Shown here one piece after another: positions 54,938-62,905 of a stretch of 64,000 nt of DNA. The translations under genes and the position numbers were made by a program. Source of the stretch: Phormidesmis priestleyi ULC007 (lineage in GTDB: Bacteria; Cyanobacteriota; Cyanobacteriia; Leptolyngbyales; Leptolyngbyaceae). Within the stretch, counting starts at the first letter, position 1. Every line of letters begins with the position of its first letter. The stretch is from NCBI RefSeq assembly GCF_001895925.1, contig NZ_MPPI01000001.1:190099-254098 (forward strand). The letters are read 5' to 3'. Below the pieces are notes generated by a model, which was not told the origin of the DNA, searched no databases, and saw nothing but the letters and a program-made list of their open reading frames with translations.

Positions 54938-55289
54938 CTAAACTTTCCTCCTGTACTTCAATCCTGACCAATTGCCGTTCTGTTTCGGAATAGATAAATT
55001 TTACACCAATCATCAAGTTGCTCCCTAACAAAATATCTTGAACAGCTTCTGTTGGAGATAGCGAAGGGTGACGGGCAATGACAGCGTAATGACCAGGAGC
55101 AAGATTTGCAAAGATCGCGATCGCAGACCGTAGCATTACAGGTTGCTGGTCAACAAAAGCTCTGTCTGAAGTCAGCAAGATCAAAACGAGTTCGCCATCA
55201 ATGGAGGACATCCCTGCACCTTGCTGATTGCGGATCACAGCAATAATGTCTGCCAACTGGTTCACTCCTGTCTGAGATTGAATCTGCAC
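54930..55289 (-). CDS. Small protein of unknown function
   Basis: The GTG at 55289 gives about 119 residues (QIQSQTGVNQLADIIAVIRN...). The frame is open back to an ATG at 55382, but that part (RDRWLIHDRNSRRKHHSFSS) is rich in charged and repeat-like codons. The core ELVLILLTSDRAFVDQQPVM and FANLAPGHYAVIARHPSLSP look like a beta-rich soluble domain. I recognise no family. It overlaps the 63-residue protein downstream by 8 bp. Confidence 0.5.
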   Translation of the reverse strand: MQIQSQTGVNQLADIIAVIRNQQGAGMSSIDGELVLILLTSDRAFVDQQPVMLRSAIAIFANLAPGHYAVIARHPSLSPTEAVQDILLGSNLMIGVKFIYSETERQLVRIEVQEESLDV

Positions 55290-55663
55290 AGTAGATAAGA
55301 GTTTAGCGCAGGTTGAGCGTGATGAGAAACTGTGATGCTTTCTGCGAGAGTTGCGATCGTGAATCAACCAGCGATCGCGCACCGCAAAAAATATTGAAAT
55401 CCAATGCCCATCAACCCATCAACACGTCACCACCATCGTAGGGGCAGTGCCCCCGCGCCTGCCCGTGCCACCATCGCACCCACGAATATCTCTAATCTAC
55501 GATCGCCCAACCATCCTCCCTCCAATTTTTGACGTACGATCGCCCAACCATTTCCCTCACACGAATGTCTTCAAAGAACCAGCGCTGAGGGGTTCGTTTA
55601 CCCGATGGTTTAAGGGGCAACTACAGGGGAATTGCCCGTACAATTTGCCTGCATGGGCAGGGT
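55290..55663. other. Intergenic region with short repeats
   Basis: This gap contains a GTAGGGGCAGTGCCCCCGC repeat near 55438, two direct copies of ACGATCGCCCAACCAT about 38 bp apart (near 55500 and 55538), and a GGGCAA/TTGCCC hairpin near 55614-55638. The hairpin lies just beyond the caspase-FGE stop codon. A 94-codon frame here is not protein-like. Confidence 0.55.
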
Positions 55664-57649
55664 TTAAGGAGTCCTGGGAGCAGGGAGGAGGACGCGAAAA
55701 CCGATGTTGTTGTTGCGGTCATCGCGCCTAGTCCTGTTGCGATACGCAGAACGGCAGAAGATAGGGTTGTTGCTCCAAGATCCGCCGCGCAGCAGACGAA
55801 GTGTATTTTCGCGATCGCTATCCAGTTCCCAAACCCGACCATCAGCAGGAGCATTGTCATAATTCTCATGCCAAGGATCAGCACACCACTCCCAAACGTT
55901 TCCGTGCGTATCATATAGCCCAAACGCATTAGGCGGAAAGCTGCCTACATCCGTTGTTTGTTTTCGGTAAACTCCTTTGGGAGAATCGCCATAAGTCTCG
56001 TTGCCGTCGTAATTTACCAAATCTGTTGTAATCGTTTCCCCAAAATGAAACGGCGTTGTCGTTCCTGCGCGGCAAGCGTATTCCCATTCGGCTTCGCTGG
56101 GTAGACGATAGGTTTTCTCAGTTTTTTGGGAGATGCGATCGCAAAACTCAACGACCTCATCCCAAGACACTTGTTCAACAGGTCGATTTGCTCCTTTGAA
56201 GTTTGACGGGTCGGGATCGAGATCAAGATTGATTTTGGGGAGACTTGCGATCACGCTCCACTGCGCCTGAGTGATCGGATACTTGCTCATGAAGAAGGGT
56301 GCGATCGTCACCTTATGCGGTGGCTTTTCACCGTCATACTCCATCGAACCCATCGTAAATGAGCCGCCCGGAATCGAGACCATATCTAGCTTGAGAAAGT
56401 CTTCTGTAAAATATTCAGCACGACCGGGACGAGTTTGAGTTGTCAATTTCTTCTGCCCAAACAAGCCCGATTTCTGCTGCACTTCTAAGGTGACAATATC
56501 AAACTCGAACGTTGAGACAGTTCGCGGGGTTGGTGGAGCAGGACGAGGAATAGAAGGCTCAACTGGTGGAGGAGCAGGGCGAGATTTAAGGACGCGCTGC
56601 TCGATCGCGCCCACATTTTCATCCGTGAGATTGAGATCTTTTTGCAAGGCTTTGAGTTCTTGACGAGTCCGATCGCTTAACGGAGACTCGATCGCAATCT
56701 CTTCTTGCAAAACCTCTTCATATTCCTGCAAATTGCGCTGATGCTGGAGATAAGGTTCTAAAACTTCAGCCTCGATCGCGGCGGCTTCTGCGATCGTGAG
56801 GTTGAGAGACTGCGATCGCCGATTCAACACACGCCGCCCAGCAGGACGAATGATTCCGTCTTGGCTAAATTCCTCAACCGTCGATCGATACAGCAACTTT
56901 GGATCACTAATCGGCGCATTTGCCAGAAAGATTTTCTCACCCTCTTGCAGAATATATCGCTGAGGACGCATCGAAGGAGCGGCTTTGCTCACTCTAGCTT
57001 TGGCACAATCGTGCAACTCATTGACCGAAACCTTGCCATCGCGATCGAGATCCGCCGCCCCAGTTTCAATGCCTTCGACCAAATAGCGAGTATAGACCGC
57101 TAACTCTTCTCCCTTGCGCTCAAACGAATATTCCACCGCCGAAGACGACGTAAGCACAATCCGACCTTCGCCGCCCAACTGCTGCTTAAAGTCGATCGCC
57201 CCTTCTGCATCTCTAGCAATCATGCCCTCGCCAAACGCGCCACTGTTGCAACAATCTAAAATCACAACCTGGCGATTAGAGGTGCAGTTTTCCATCACAT
57301 CATGCACAAAACTAGCCGGAACAGCCGTTCCTTTGTTGAGCTTGCCTTGCGAATTTTTTCGGGTGCTGCAATTGGTGAAATAGAACTTGCCAAACTCATC
57401 CGTGATGCCATGCCCAGAAAAATAGAGCAGCAGCAGATCATCTTCATGGCAATTGTCGAACAAGGTCGAAATTTCATTTTGCATCGTCAGCAAATCAGGA
57501 TTTTGAAGCGGTGTCACCCGATCGAATCCGCCAATCTCTGGATGTTGCAAAACCCGCCGCATTGCCTCGACATCGTTCGCCGCCGCAGGCAATGGGTTTA
57601 ACCCCGGCTCATATTCACTCACCCCAATCAACAGCGCAACTTTTGCCAT
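55664..57649 (-). CDS. Caspase-FGE-sulfatase fusion protein with a DGR-like C-terminus
   Basis: The protein is 661 residues from the ATG at 57649 (MAKVALLIGVSEYEPGLNPL); further-upstream Met codons lie inside the neighbouring gene. A C14 caspase domain comes first, with His in YFSGHGI (residue 80) and Cys in LDCCNSG (about 134). An EF-hand-like DLDRDGKVSVNEL follows near 215. A linker with a Pro-rich stretch precedes a formylglycine-generating-enzyme-like (C-type-lectin fold) domain from about residue 420 (MVSIPGGSFTMGSMEYDGEK, RLPSEAEWEYACRAG, GLYDTHGNVWEWCAD). The end, GGSWSNNPIFCRSAYRNR through NNNIGFRV, resembles retroelement-diversified variable regions. The EACC1-like gene lies 4 bp upstream. 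The role is probably recognition coupled to proteolysis. Confidence 0.92.
   Translation of the reverse strand: MAKVALLIGVSEYEPGLNPLPAAANDVEAMRRVLQHPEIGGFDRVTPLQNPDLLTMQNEISTLFDNCHEDDLLLLYFSGHGITDEFGKFYFTNCSTRKNSQGKLNKGTAVPASFVHDVMENCTSNRQVVILDCCNSGAFGEGMIARDAEGAIDFKQQLGGEGRIVLTSSSAVEYSFERKGEELAVYTRYLVEGIETGAADLDRDGKVSVNELHDCAKARVSKAAPSMRPQRYILQEGEKIFLANAPISDPKLLYRSTVEEFSQDGIIRPAGRRVLNRRSQSLNLTIAEAAAIEAEVLEPYLQHQRNLQEYEEVLQEEIAIESPLSDRTRQELKALQKDLNLTDENVGAIEQRVLKSRPAPPPVEPSIPRPAPPTPRTVSTFEFDIVTLEVQQKSGLFGQKKLTTQTRPGRAEYFTEDFLKLDMVSIPGGSFTMGSMEYDGEKPPHKVTIAPFFMSKYPITQAQWSVIASLPKINLDLDPDPSNFKGANRPVEQVSWDEVVEFCDRISQKTEKTYRLPSEAEWEYACRAGTTTPFHFGETITTDLVNYDGNETYGDSPKGVYRKQTTDVGSFPPNAFGLYDTHGNVWEWCADPWHENYDNAPADGRVWELDSDRENTLRLLRGGSWSNNPIFCRSAYRNRTRRDDRNNNIGFRVLLPAPRTP
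55691..55789 (-). other. Candidate DGR variable region
   Basis: The final 33 codons of the FGE domain include many AAC codons (three in a row before ATCGGTTTTCGC). At other positions where such proteins carry AAC there are AGC, ATC, TTC, TAT, ACT or GAT, the pattern expected from adenine-specific mutagenesis. No template copy and no reverse transcriptase are in this window. Confidence 0.45.
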
Positions 57650-57653
57650 AGGG

Positions 57654-58034
57654 TTACATCGACTGCGAGAGCCGCTTAATCGTTTCTTCAGCCGCCGCCA
57701 GTTCTTCGCGACTGCTGACTTCAAGCTCTATTTCTCGACCATCGGCAAACTTGGCTTTAATTTTGATCGGTTTGTTTCCCAATCGATCGCCCACAAATCC
57801 AAATAAGTTTTTGAGGCTGGCAACACTCACTTCCGCTTGCAGCAACCCCCAGAGAAACGCACCCAGAGCGCGGTTTCCTTCGGGTGGATTGGGGTCGGCA
57901 ACGCGATCGACCTTAACGCCTTCTAGCGATCGCATCTGTTGCCAGAGAGTTTGCGTCAGTTTTTCCTGCTTTTCAGGGCTAAGATCCGGGTCTTGAAACG
58001 TAAAGGTAAGCTCAACATTGGGGGCGATCGTCAT
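57654..58034 (-). CDS. EACC1-like effector-associated protein
   Basis: The 126-residue protein has the features I know from effector-associated constant component 1: an N-terminal strand, a helix (EKLTQTLWQQMRSLEGVKVD), a Gly- and Leu-rich middle (RALGAFLWGLLQAEVSVASL), then GNKPIKIKAKFADGREIELE and a final helix (EELAAAEETIKRLSQSM). EACC1 genes are adaptor components next to caspase, trypsin or other effectors in predicted conflict systems. Here the caspase-FGE gene follows after 4 bp, exactly that arrangement. The match is by eye, and molecular function is unknown. Confidence 0.72.
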   Translation of the reverse strand: MTIAPNVELTFTFQDPDLSPEKQEKLTQTLWQQMRSLEGVKVDRVADPNPPEGNRALGAFLWGLLQAEVSVASLKNLFGFVGDRLGNKPIKIKAKFADGREIELEVSSREELAAAEETIKRLSQSM

Positions 58035-58230
58035 GGCAAAATCTACATCTAACGGCGAGGACTAGACTGAATTCTAACCTTTCTCTATAGAATTCACGAA
58101 GCCTTAAGATTGCCCTGAATTTTTACTCATTGATGCGATCGCTAAATGCGCTATGCGTCGTTACCTTCTTCACTCCAAGGCCTGTCCTGTATCATCCTGC
58201 TCATCGAGATCGATCGCTTCCATCATCTAC

Positions 58231-58413
58231 TTAATGCTTCTCTCTCCCCTCAGTTTCAGAAAGGGTTTCTAGATAAAGTTCGACGGCTTCTTTGATATTG
58301 GCTTGCACTTCTTCCAAAGTGTCTCCTTGCGTTTGGCAACCTTTAAGCTGCGGACAGTAAGCATAGTAGCCACTCGCATCTTTCTCAATCACAACGTTGA
58401 TTTGGTAAGACAT
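58231..58413 (-). CDS. HicB-family antitoxin-like protein
   Basis: The 60-residue protein is the short HicB form: INVVIEKDASGYYAYCPQLK gives the partial RNase-H-like fold, and GCQTQGDTLEEVQANIKEAV the following helix. HicB normally binds and silences the HicA mRNA interferase. The DNA-binding extension of long HicB proteins is absent. No HicA gene is visible on either side within 200 bp, so it is an orphan. It is divergent from the Uma2 gene. Confidence 0.88.
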   Translation of the reverse strand: MSYQINVVIEKDASGYYAYCPQLKGCQTQGDTLEEVQANIKEAVELYLETLSETEGREKH

Positions 58414-58572
58414 AAGATTGTCGTTCTGTCCAAACTAGCAAATTATCCTACTCTTCATTTTAGAAGCGATCGCCAGCTTACATAGATGATTTGTGGGAAA
58501 GCTGCCGCAAACCAGCATACGCTCTCGCCCTTCAGTCAAAGCTATAATGCAACCACAGAGTTTGAACCTGCC

Positions 58573-59169
58573 ATGACGCAACTGCTTGTTCGCCACTCAA
58601 CCGATCAGCACCTCATTCACCACGGGCGGACGTGGGAACAATTTAAGCTGATCGAACAAGGGTTTGAAGATTCTCCAGGGGTGCGGCTATATTACTACGA
58701 TGGTACGATCGAGATTCTTATGCTAGGGCAAGACCACGAATTTTTCAGCCGAGTAATTGGGCTACTCATTAGTGTTTTCTTTGCTGAAATCGGCGTTGAG
58801 TTCGCTCCTACAGGCGCAATGACTCAAGAGAGAAAGGGAATCGTATCGGCACAAGCAGACGAATCTTATTGCATCGGAGACTTGAAGTCTAAGCCAGATT
58901 TGTCGATCGAAGTCATCTTCACCAGTGGCGGCCCCAACAAATTAGATCGATATAGAGCGCTTGAAATGCCTGAAGTTTGGTTTTGGGAAGATGGATTATT
59001 TAGCCTACATCACTTGCGAGAAAATGAGTATGAGCGAATCGAGCGCAGCGAGTTACCTCACCTAAAGCGTCTCGATATCAGTGTCTTAACCGAATGCGTT
59101 CTGATCGCTCAAACCTCCAGACTTGAAGCGATCCAAAAAATCAGAGCCGCAGCCGCTGAAAGTACCTGA
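58573..59169 (+). CDS. Uma2 family endonuclease (DUF820)
   Basis: The protein is 198 residues from the ATG at 58573 (MTQLLVRHSTDQHLIHHGRT); the frame is open to 58486, but those residues are not family-like. The PD-(D/E)xK core is seen as KPDLSIEVIFTSGGPNKLDR, with E-x-hydrophobic before the next strand, and PEVWFWEDGLFSLHHLREN follows. Uma2 genes occur in dozens of copies in cyanobacteria; their substrates are unknown, and links to mobile elements have been proposed. A tandem repeat follows the stop codon. Confidence 0.9.
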   Translation: MTQLLVRHSTDQHLIHHGRTWEQFKLIEQGFEDSPGVRLYYYDGTIEILMLGQDHEFFSRVIGLLISVFFAEIGVEFAPTGAMTQERKGIVSAQADESYCIGDLKSKPDLSIEVIFTSGGPNKLDRYRALEMPEVWFWEDGLFSLHHLRENEYERIERSELPHLKRLDISVLTECVLIAQTSRLEAIQKIRAAAAEST

Positions 59170-59195
59170 AGCCGAGATGAGGACATTCAACTATC

Positions 59196-59341
59196 GATAG
59201 ACGAGTCGATAGAAGGAATTGACTGTGCAAAATACTGAATTGACGAGTCAATAGAACGAATTGACTGTGCAAAACACTGAATAGACGGGTCAATAGAACG
59301 AATAGACAGGTCAATAGAACGAATTAACTGTAGATGACACT
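59196..59341. repeat. Degenerate tandem repeat, 42-bp unit built from 21-bp halves
   Basis: Three units (59196-59236, 59237-59278, 59279-59341) repeat GAATTGACGAGTCAATAGAA followed by CGAATTGACTGTGCAAAACA. The third has an extra 21-bp half, so lengths are 41, 42 and 63 bp. The half-unit contains TTGACGAGTCAA, a near palindrome. No coding role is evident. Confidence 0.85.
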
Positions 59342-59394
59342 GAATTAAGGCATGAATGGATGGAACAGGCAGGGCGATCGCTTCCCTGGAACGA

Positions 59395-61031
59395 TTATTG
59401 AGCGCGCCTCCAGTCATGCAAGGGAGAATAGAGCGATTGGTAACGATGCCAAGCAGCTTCTAGCTCTGGGGTGACAGTGTTTGGAGTAATGACTCGATCG
59501 TAACCCGCCTCCAGCTTGGGAACAGTAGAAAGGCTGCGGTAGATCTCCGTTCCTAACCCTGCTAAAATTGCCGCCCCTCGACTAGAAGCCGCAGACATAG
59601 TTAGAGGATGAAGCGGCACTTGCAGCACATCTGCAATCAGTTGTTGCCATACAGGATCGATCGTACCGCCGCCTGTCAGATTGAGCGCTGGCACCGAAAT
59701 GTTGATCGCCGTCATTGCCTCTAAACCTTGCTTCAGCGAAAACGCAACGCCTTCTAGCGCCGCCCGCATTAAGTGCGATCGGGAGTGGTGCAGCCCCAAA
59801 CCAACCCAGGCACCTCGCGCATTAGGATCAAGATGCGGCGTTCGCTCTCCGGTCAAATAAGGTAAAAACGTCAGTCCTTCACACCCCGCAGGAACGGCAA
59901 ACGCTTGAGTATAGACTTGCTGCCACGTCAGACCCAACATATCGCGCACCCATTCCAATGCCAAGCCAGCATTTTGGATGGCGGCGAGTGCATACCACTG
60001 TTGAGGCAACGCCGATCGATACAAATGAGTGTGTTTTCGAGGATCAGCGATCGGCTGATCGCGAAGGCTAACGATTTGGGCACCTGTTCCGATCGTCAGT
60101 TGCACTACTCCCGGATTCACAACACCACTTCCGAGAAGAGCGGCGGCTGTGTCGGCGGCTCCAGTGACTACAGGCAAACCAGGAGGCAAGTCTAGATGTT
60201 CTGAGGCTTCGGGGGTTAGATGTCCCGCAATACTGCTAGACGGAATTAGTTTAGGAAGCCAATCCGATCGCAGATTCAACGCATCGATGATGGTGGATGA
60301 CCAGCGGTCTTTGCTGACGTTATAAAGGGTGCGACCTCTACCTGATACTAAAGTGACTCAAGCCTCCTGCTGATAAGGTTTTTGAACGATTTCACAGTAG
60401 TCTTTTTGATTATTCATTGATCAATTTTACAGGCACTCAAAACCCTTATGGAGCAAAAGGTAATCGGTTTTTTCCAATGTATCGGATGGAGGTCGCACCC
60501 GTTATAAAGCAGTGTGCCTGATGCGTCGGAGGGGTCTGTGGCGACTTCTCCCGTCAGACGAAATCGCAGCCAATCTTTCGGCTGAAGTGCCCATCGAGCG
60601 TTGGTGTAAATATCTCGTTCATATTTGCGAAACCAGAGCAAACTCGTTCCTGCCATTCCGGTCGTGATTGGGTTGGCGAGTTTAGAGTGCAGACCCGACC
60701 CGATCGCGTGATAGGCGTAGAGCATTTCGCTCGATCGCGTATCTGCCCAAAGAATTGCCGGGTAGAGCGGTTGGGCGTTTGCATCGGTCAAGACGACTCC
60801 GTGCATCTGCCCCGATAGCCCGATCGCTCGAACATGTTTTCGGTGATCTTGAACCGCAGACTTAACGGCGATCGCCACCGATGCCCACCAATCTAACGGA
60901 TTGATCTCCGCCCATCCCGGTTTAGGCGTTTGCACCAAATAGCGACTCGACGATTCAGCAATGATTTTGCCATCATTGCCCAGCAACACCGCCTTCACCG
61001 AACTTGTTCCTAAATCAATGCCCAGCAGCAT
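59395..61031 (-). pseudogene. xylB: Xylulokinase (FGGY kinase) gene split by an inverted-repeat element
   Basis: The N-terminal part (from the ATG at 61031) reads MLLGIDLGTSSVKAVLLGND, with LSGQMHGVVLTDANAQPLYP and ILWADTRSSEM, as in xylulokinases. It runs to ASGTLLYN and then into the element, where it stops at 60414. The C-terminal part continues after the element as NVSKDRWSSTIIDALNLRSD with GAADTAAALLGSG (catalytic Asp region) and NLTGGGTIDPVWQQLIADVL. Deleting the 172-bp element and one 10-bp target copy (182 bp) restores one continuous frame of the length typical for the family, about 485 residues. The enzyme would have phosphorylated D-xylulose; it is most likely inactive now. Confidence 0.92.
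60328..60499. mobile_element. 172-bp MITE-like element inside xylB, with 10-bp target duplication
   Basis: The ends GGTGCGACCTC (60328-60338) and GAGGTCGCACC (60489-60499) are perfect inverted repeats, and the similarity extends to 21 bp with three mismatches. Both sides carry the direct repeat CGTTATAAAG (60318-60327 and 60500-60509). The inside is AT-rich and has no gene. A transposase acting in trans must have moved it; a 10-bp duplication would fit IS4-like families, but I cannot name the parent. Confidence 0.93.
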
Positions 61032-61112
61032 AATTGAATTTTGGATAAGGAAGCGTGAAAATCTGTGGATGGAATGACCTAATCTTGATTTTAGATCCAA
61101 ATTCAAAATCCT

Positions 61113-62048
61113 ATGTCTCTTCCTCACGTAGTCGTCTTCGGCAGCATCAACATGGATTTGGTCGCGAAAACCCCTCGCCTACCAAGACCCGGTGAAACGT
61201 TAACAGGTCACAGTTTCTCAACCGTTCCAGGTGGAAAAGGAGCGAATCAGGCAGTTGCGATCGCACGTCTAGACATTCCAACGGTGATGATTGGGCGAGT
61301 CGGAAACGATCGCTTTGGACAAGAACTTTTGCAAAGTCTACAATCCGCAAAGATTCAAATAGAAGATATTTTAGTGGATGATTCGGTTAGCTCTGGTGTT
61401 GCCCTGATTGCAGTCGATGATGAGGGTGAAAACACGATCGTTGTGATTCCGAGTGCAAACGGACGGGTGAATGAGTCTGATGTCGAAAGATTGTCATCTC
61501 ACTTAACCGGAGCAGATTCACTGTTGTTACAGTTAGAGATTCCGATCGCAGCCGTCAAAGCCGCCGCTCAAGCTGCCAAAAAATCAGGAGTCCGGGTGAT
61601 TCTCGATCCGGCTCCTGCACGGTCTGACTTGCCGATCGAACTCTATCCCCTAATCGACATTTTGACCCCAAATGAAGGAGAAGCCGAACAACTGGTAGGG
61701 TTTCCGATCGAGAGTCCGGCTTTGGTTGCCGAGGCAGCCACCATTTTGCAGCAGCGCGGAGTCAAAACCGTTGTGATCAAATTAGGGGCAAAAGGCGGAT
61801 TTTGTGCCACGCCCGACGAAGCATTCTTTTTTCCGGCGTTTCAGGTAGCGGCGATCGACACCGTAGCCGCCGGAGATGCTTTTAATGGAGGACTCGCTGC
61901 CGCGCTTGCAGCAGGAAAACCGCTTCGAGAAGCCATGACTTGGGGAGCCGCAGCCGGGGCACTCGCCACCACAAAACCAGGGGCACAATCTTCACTGCCC
62001 GATCGCGCCACTTTGATCACGTTTCTTGAGCAACAAACCAATCGATAA
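61113..62048 (+). CDS. rbsK: Ribokinase (PfkB family)
   Basis: The 311-residue protein opens VVVFGSINMDLVAKTPRLPR, then TVPGGKGANQAVAIARL, both PfkB N-terminal signature regions. ILTPNEGEAEQLVGF follows, with the NxxE motif. The C-terminal motif AIDTVAAGDAFNGGLAAALA contains the catalytic Asp of GAGD-type sites. The ribokinase subgroup is supported by the spacing and by NMDL. It phosphorylates ribose or a related sugar at C-5 in the cytosol. It is divergent from the broken xylB gene with an 81-bp gap, so a shared sugar-responsive control is plausible. Confidence 0.93.
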   Translation: MSLPHVVVFGSINMDLVAKTPRLPRPGETLTGHSFSTVPGGKGANQAVAIARLDIPTVMIGRVGNDRFGQELLQSLQSAKIQIEDILVDDSVSSGVALIAVDDEGENTIVVIPSANGRVNESDVERLSSHLTGADSLLLQLEIPIAAVKAAAQAAKKSGVRVILDPAPARSDLPIELYPLIDILTPNEGEAEQLVGFPIESPALVAEAATILQQRGVKTVVIKLGAKGGFCATPDEAFFFPAFQVAAIDTVAAGDAFNGGLAAALAAGKPLREAMTWGAAAGALATTKPGAQSSLPDRATLITFLEQQTNR

Positions 62049-62200
62049 GCTTGCGAGCGATGCTCAGTTTTGACAGAACTTTTGACAAATCGTGTTTGTC
62101 AAGCTATAGCAATCCTATTTCAATTGCCAGAGTGGAAAAGGCTTCCAGCCTGTACGGGCAAGATGCCCATCCCACAATTCATTTAGGATGCTATGGGCGG

Positions 62201-62572
62201 CTATGGTAGCACTTGTTCAGACGGCGAATGGTGGACTAACCAGCGATGCAGCCCAATCATCACGATCGCCAACGGCACCAAAAAAGCGGGAATGATTTCT
62301 AACCCTGCTCGATCGGCAACCCACCCCACGATTGTTGGAATCGACGCAGAACCTAAACTGCCGACACTTGCGAGAAACCCGATCGCATATCCCGTCACTT
62401 GACTGATAAACAAAACCGTCACCGTTGCTGGGGTCAGATGATAAGTTTCCAGAATCGAAGGCAGCAACACTCCTAATCCGCCTTCAGCAATGCCGATCGA
62501 AATAAAGGCATAAAAGGCTAAAGCGATGCCGATCCAATGGGGATGATTTGGGCGCGATCGTGACGAAATCAT
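62201..62572 (-). pseudogene. MFS transporter remnant with internal deletion
   Basis: The 123-residue frame begins like an MFS protein (WIGIALAFYAFISIGIAEGG, LPSILETYHLTPATVTVLFI, with GYAIGFLASV as helix two). It then passes directly into ASIPTIVGWVADRAGLEIIP and FLVPLAIVMIGLHRWLVHH, which resemble the last two helices of a 12-helix MFS protein. About 250 residues seem to be missing between residues 65 and 75, with the frame kept. A transporter this small would not work alone. It lies beside the ribokinase and the split xylulokinase. Confidence 0.75.
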
Positions 62573-62905
62573 TCAGACAACGGTAGCGACTAACAAGACT
62601 CCGAATGTATCTGATCTTCCTGCCGCTATCATCCTCTATCAGATTAGATTCCCGACATTCCTAAAATGGACAAATGATTTAGGTAGGGGCAATCCCCCCG
62701 TGGTTGCCCTCCATATTCTCCATATTCTCCCGTATTTCTCCATCTTTCGTTATTCCGTGAGTCAAGGGTAGGCACGGGGGCGCTACCCCTACAATCATTT
62801 CATTTCCTCATTCTGCAATGCCGCAGATTGGATTTCCTACACACTGATATTAGGTACAAAATAGAGCAAGTCTCTCCGTTGTACCCATTTTATTGGTCAA
62901 CTATT
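62573..62905. other. Intergenic region dominated by a dispersed repeat
   Basis: This 333-bp gap contains the repeat at 62652-62824 and the promoter side of the GTPase gene. No gene is seen. Confidence 0.65.
62652..62824. repeat. MITE-like dispersed repeat, copy B
   Basis: It shares GGCAATCCCCCCGTGGTTGC and GGGTAGGCACGGGGGCGCTA with copy A at 14642-14764. It carries about 50 extra bases in the middle, including two copies of CATATTCTC. The right end, GCGGCATTGCAGAATGAGGA on the minus strand, matches the left end of copy A, so the family has inverted ends. Confidence 0.75.

Noticed and set aside
54946-55663. A DGR template repeat or reverse transcriptase next to the variable-region-like sequence
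   Set aside because: No second copy of the 100-bp segment and no reverse-transcriptase frame were seen in the window.
55447-55731. A 94-codon plus-strand frame beside the caspase-FGE gene
   Set aside because: It reads through repeats and the antisense of the FGE C-terminus; it is Pro-rich and low in information.
59196-59341. A CRISPR array
   Set aside because: The units are contiguous with no unique spacers between them, and no cas gene is nearby.
59187-59417. A protein with repeated SIDSSI segments on the minus strand
   Set aside because: It is only translation of the 21-bp tandem repeat and has no ribosome site or family match.
59395-60279. A separate, shortened FGGY kinase gene
   Set aside because: It is the C-terminal half of xylB; the exact target duplication shows that the split is due to an insertion.
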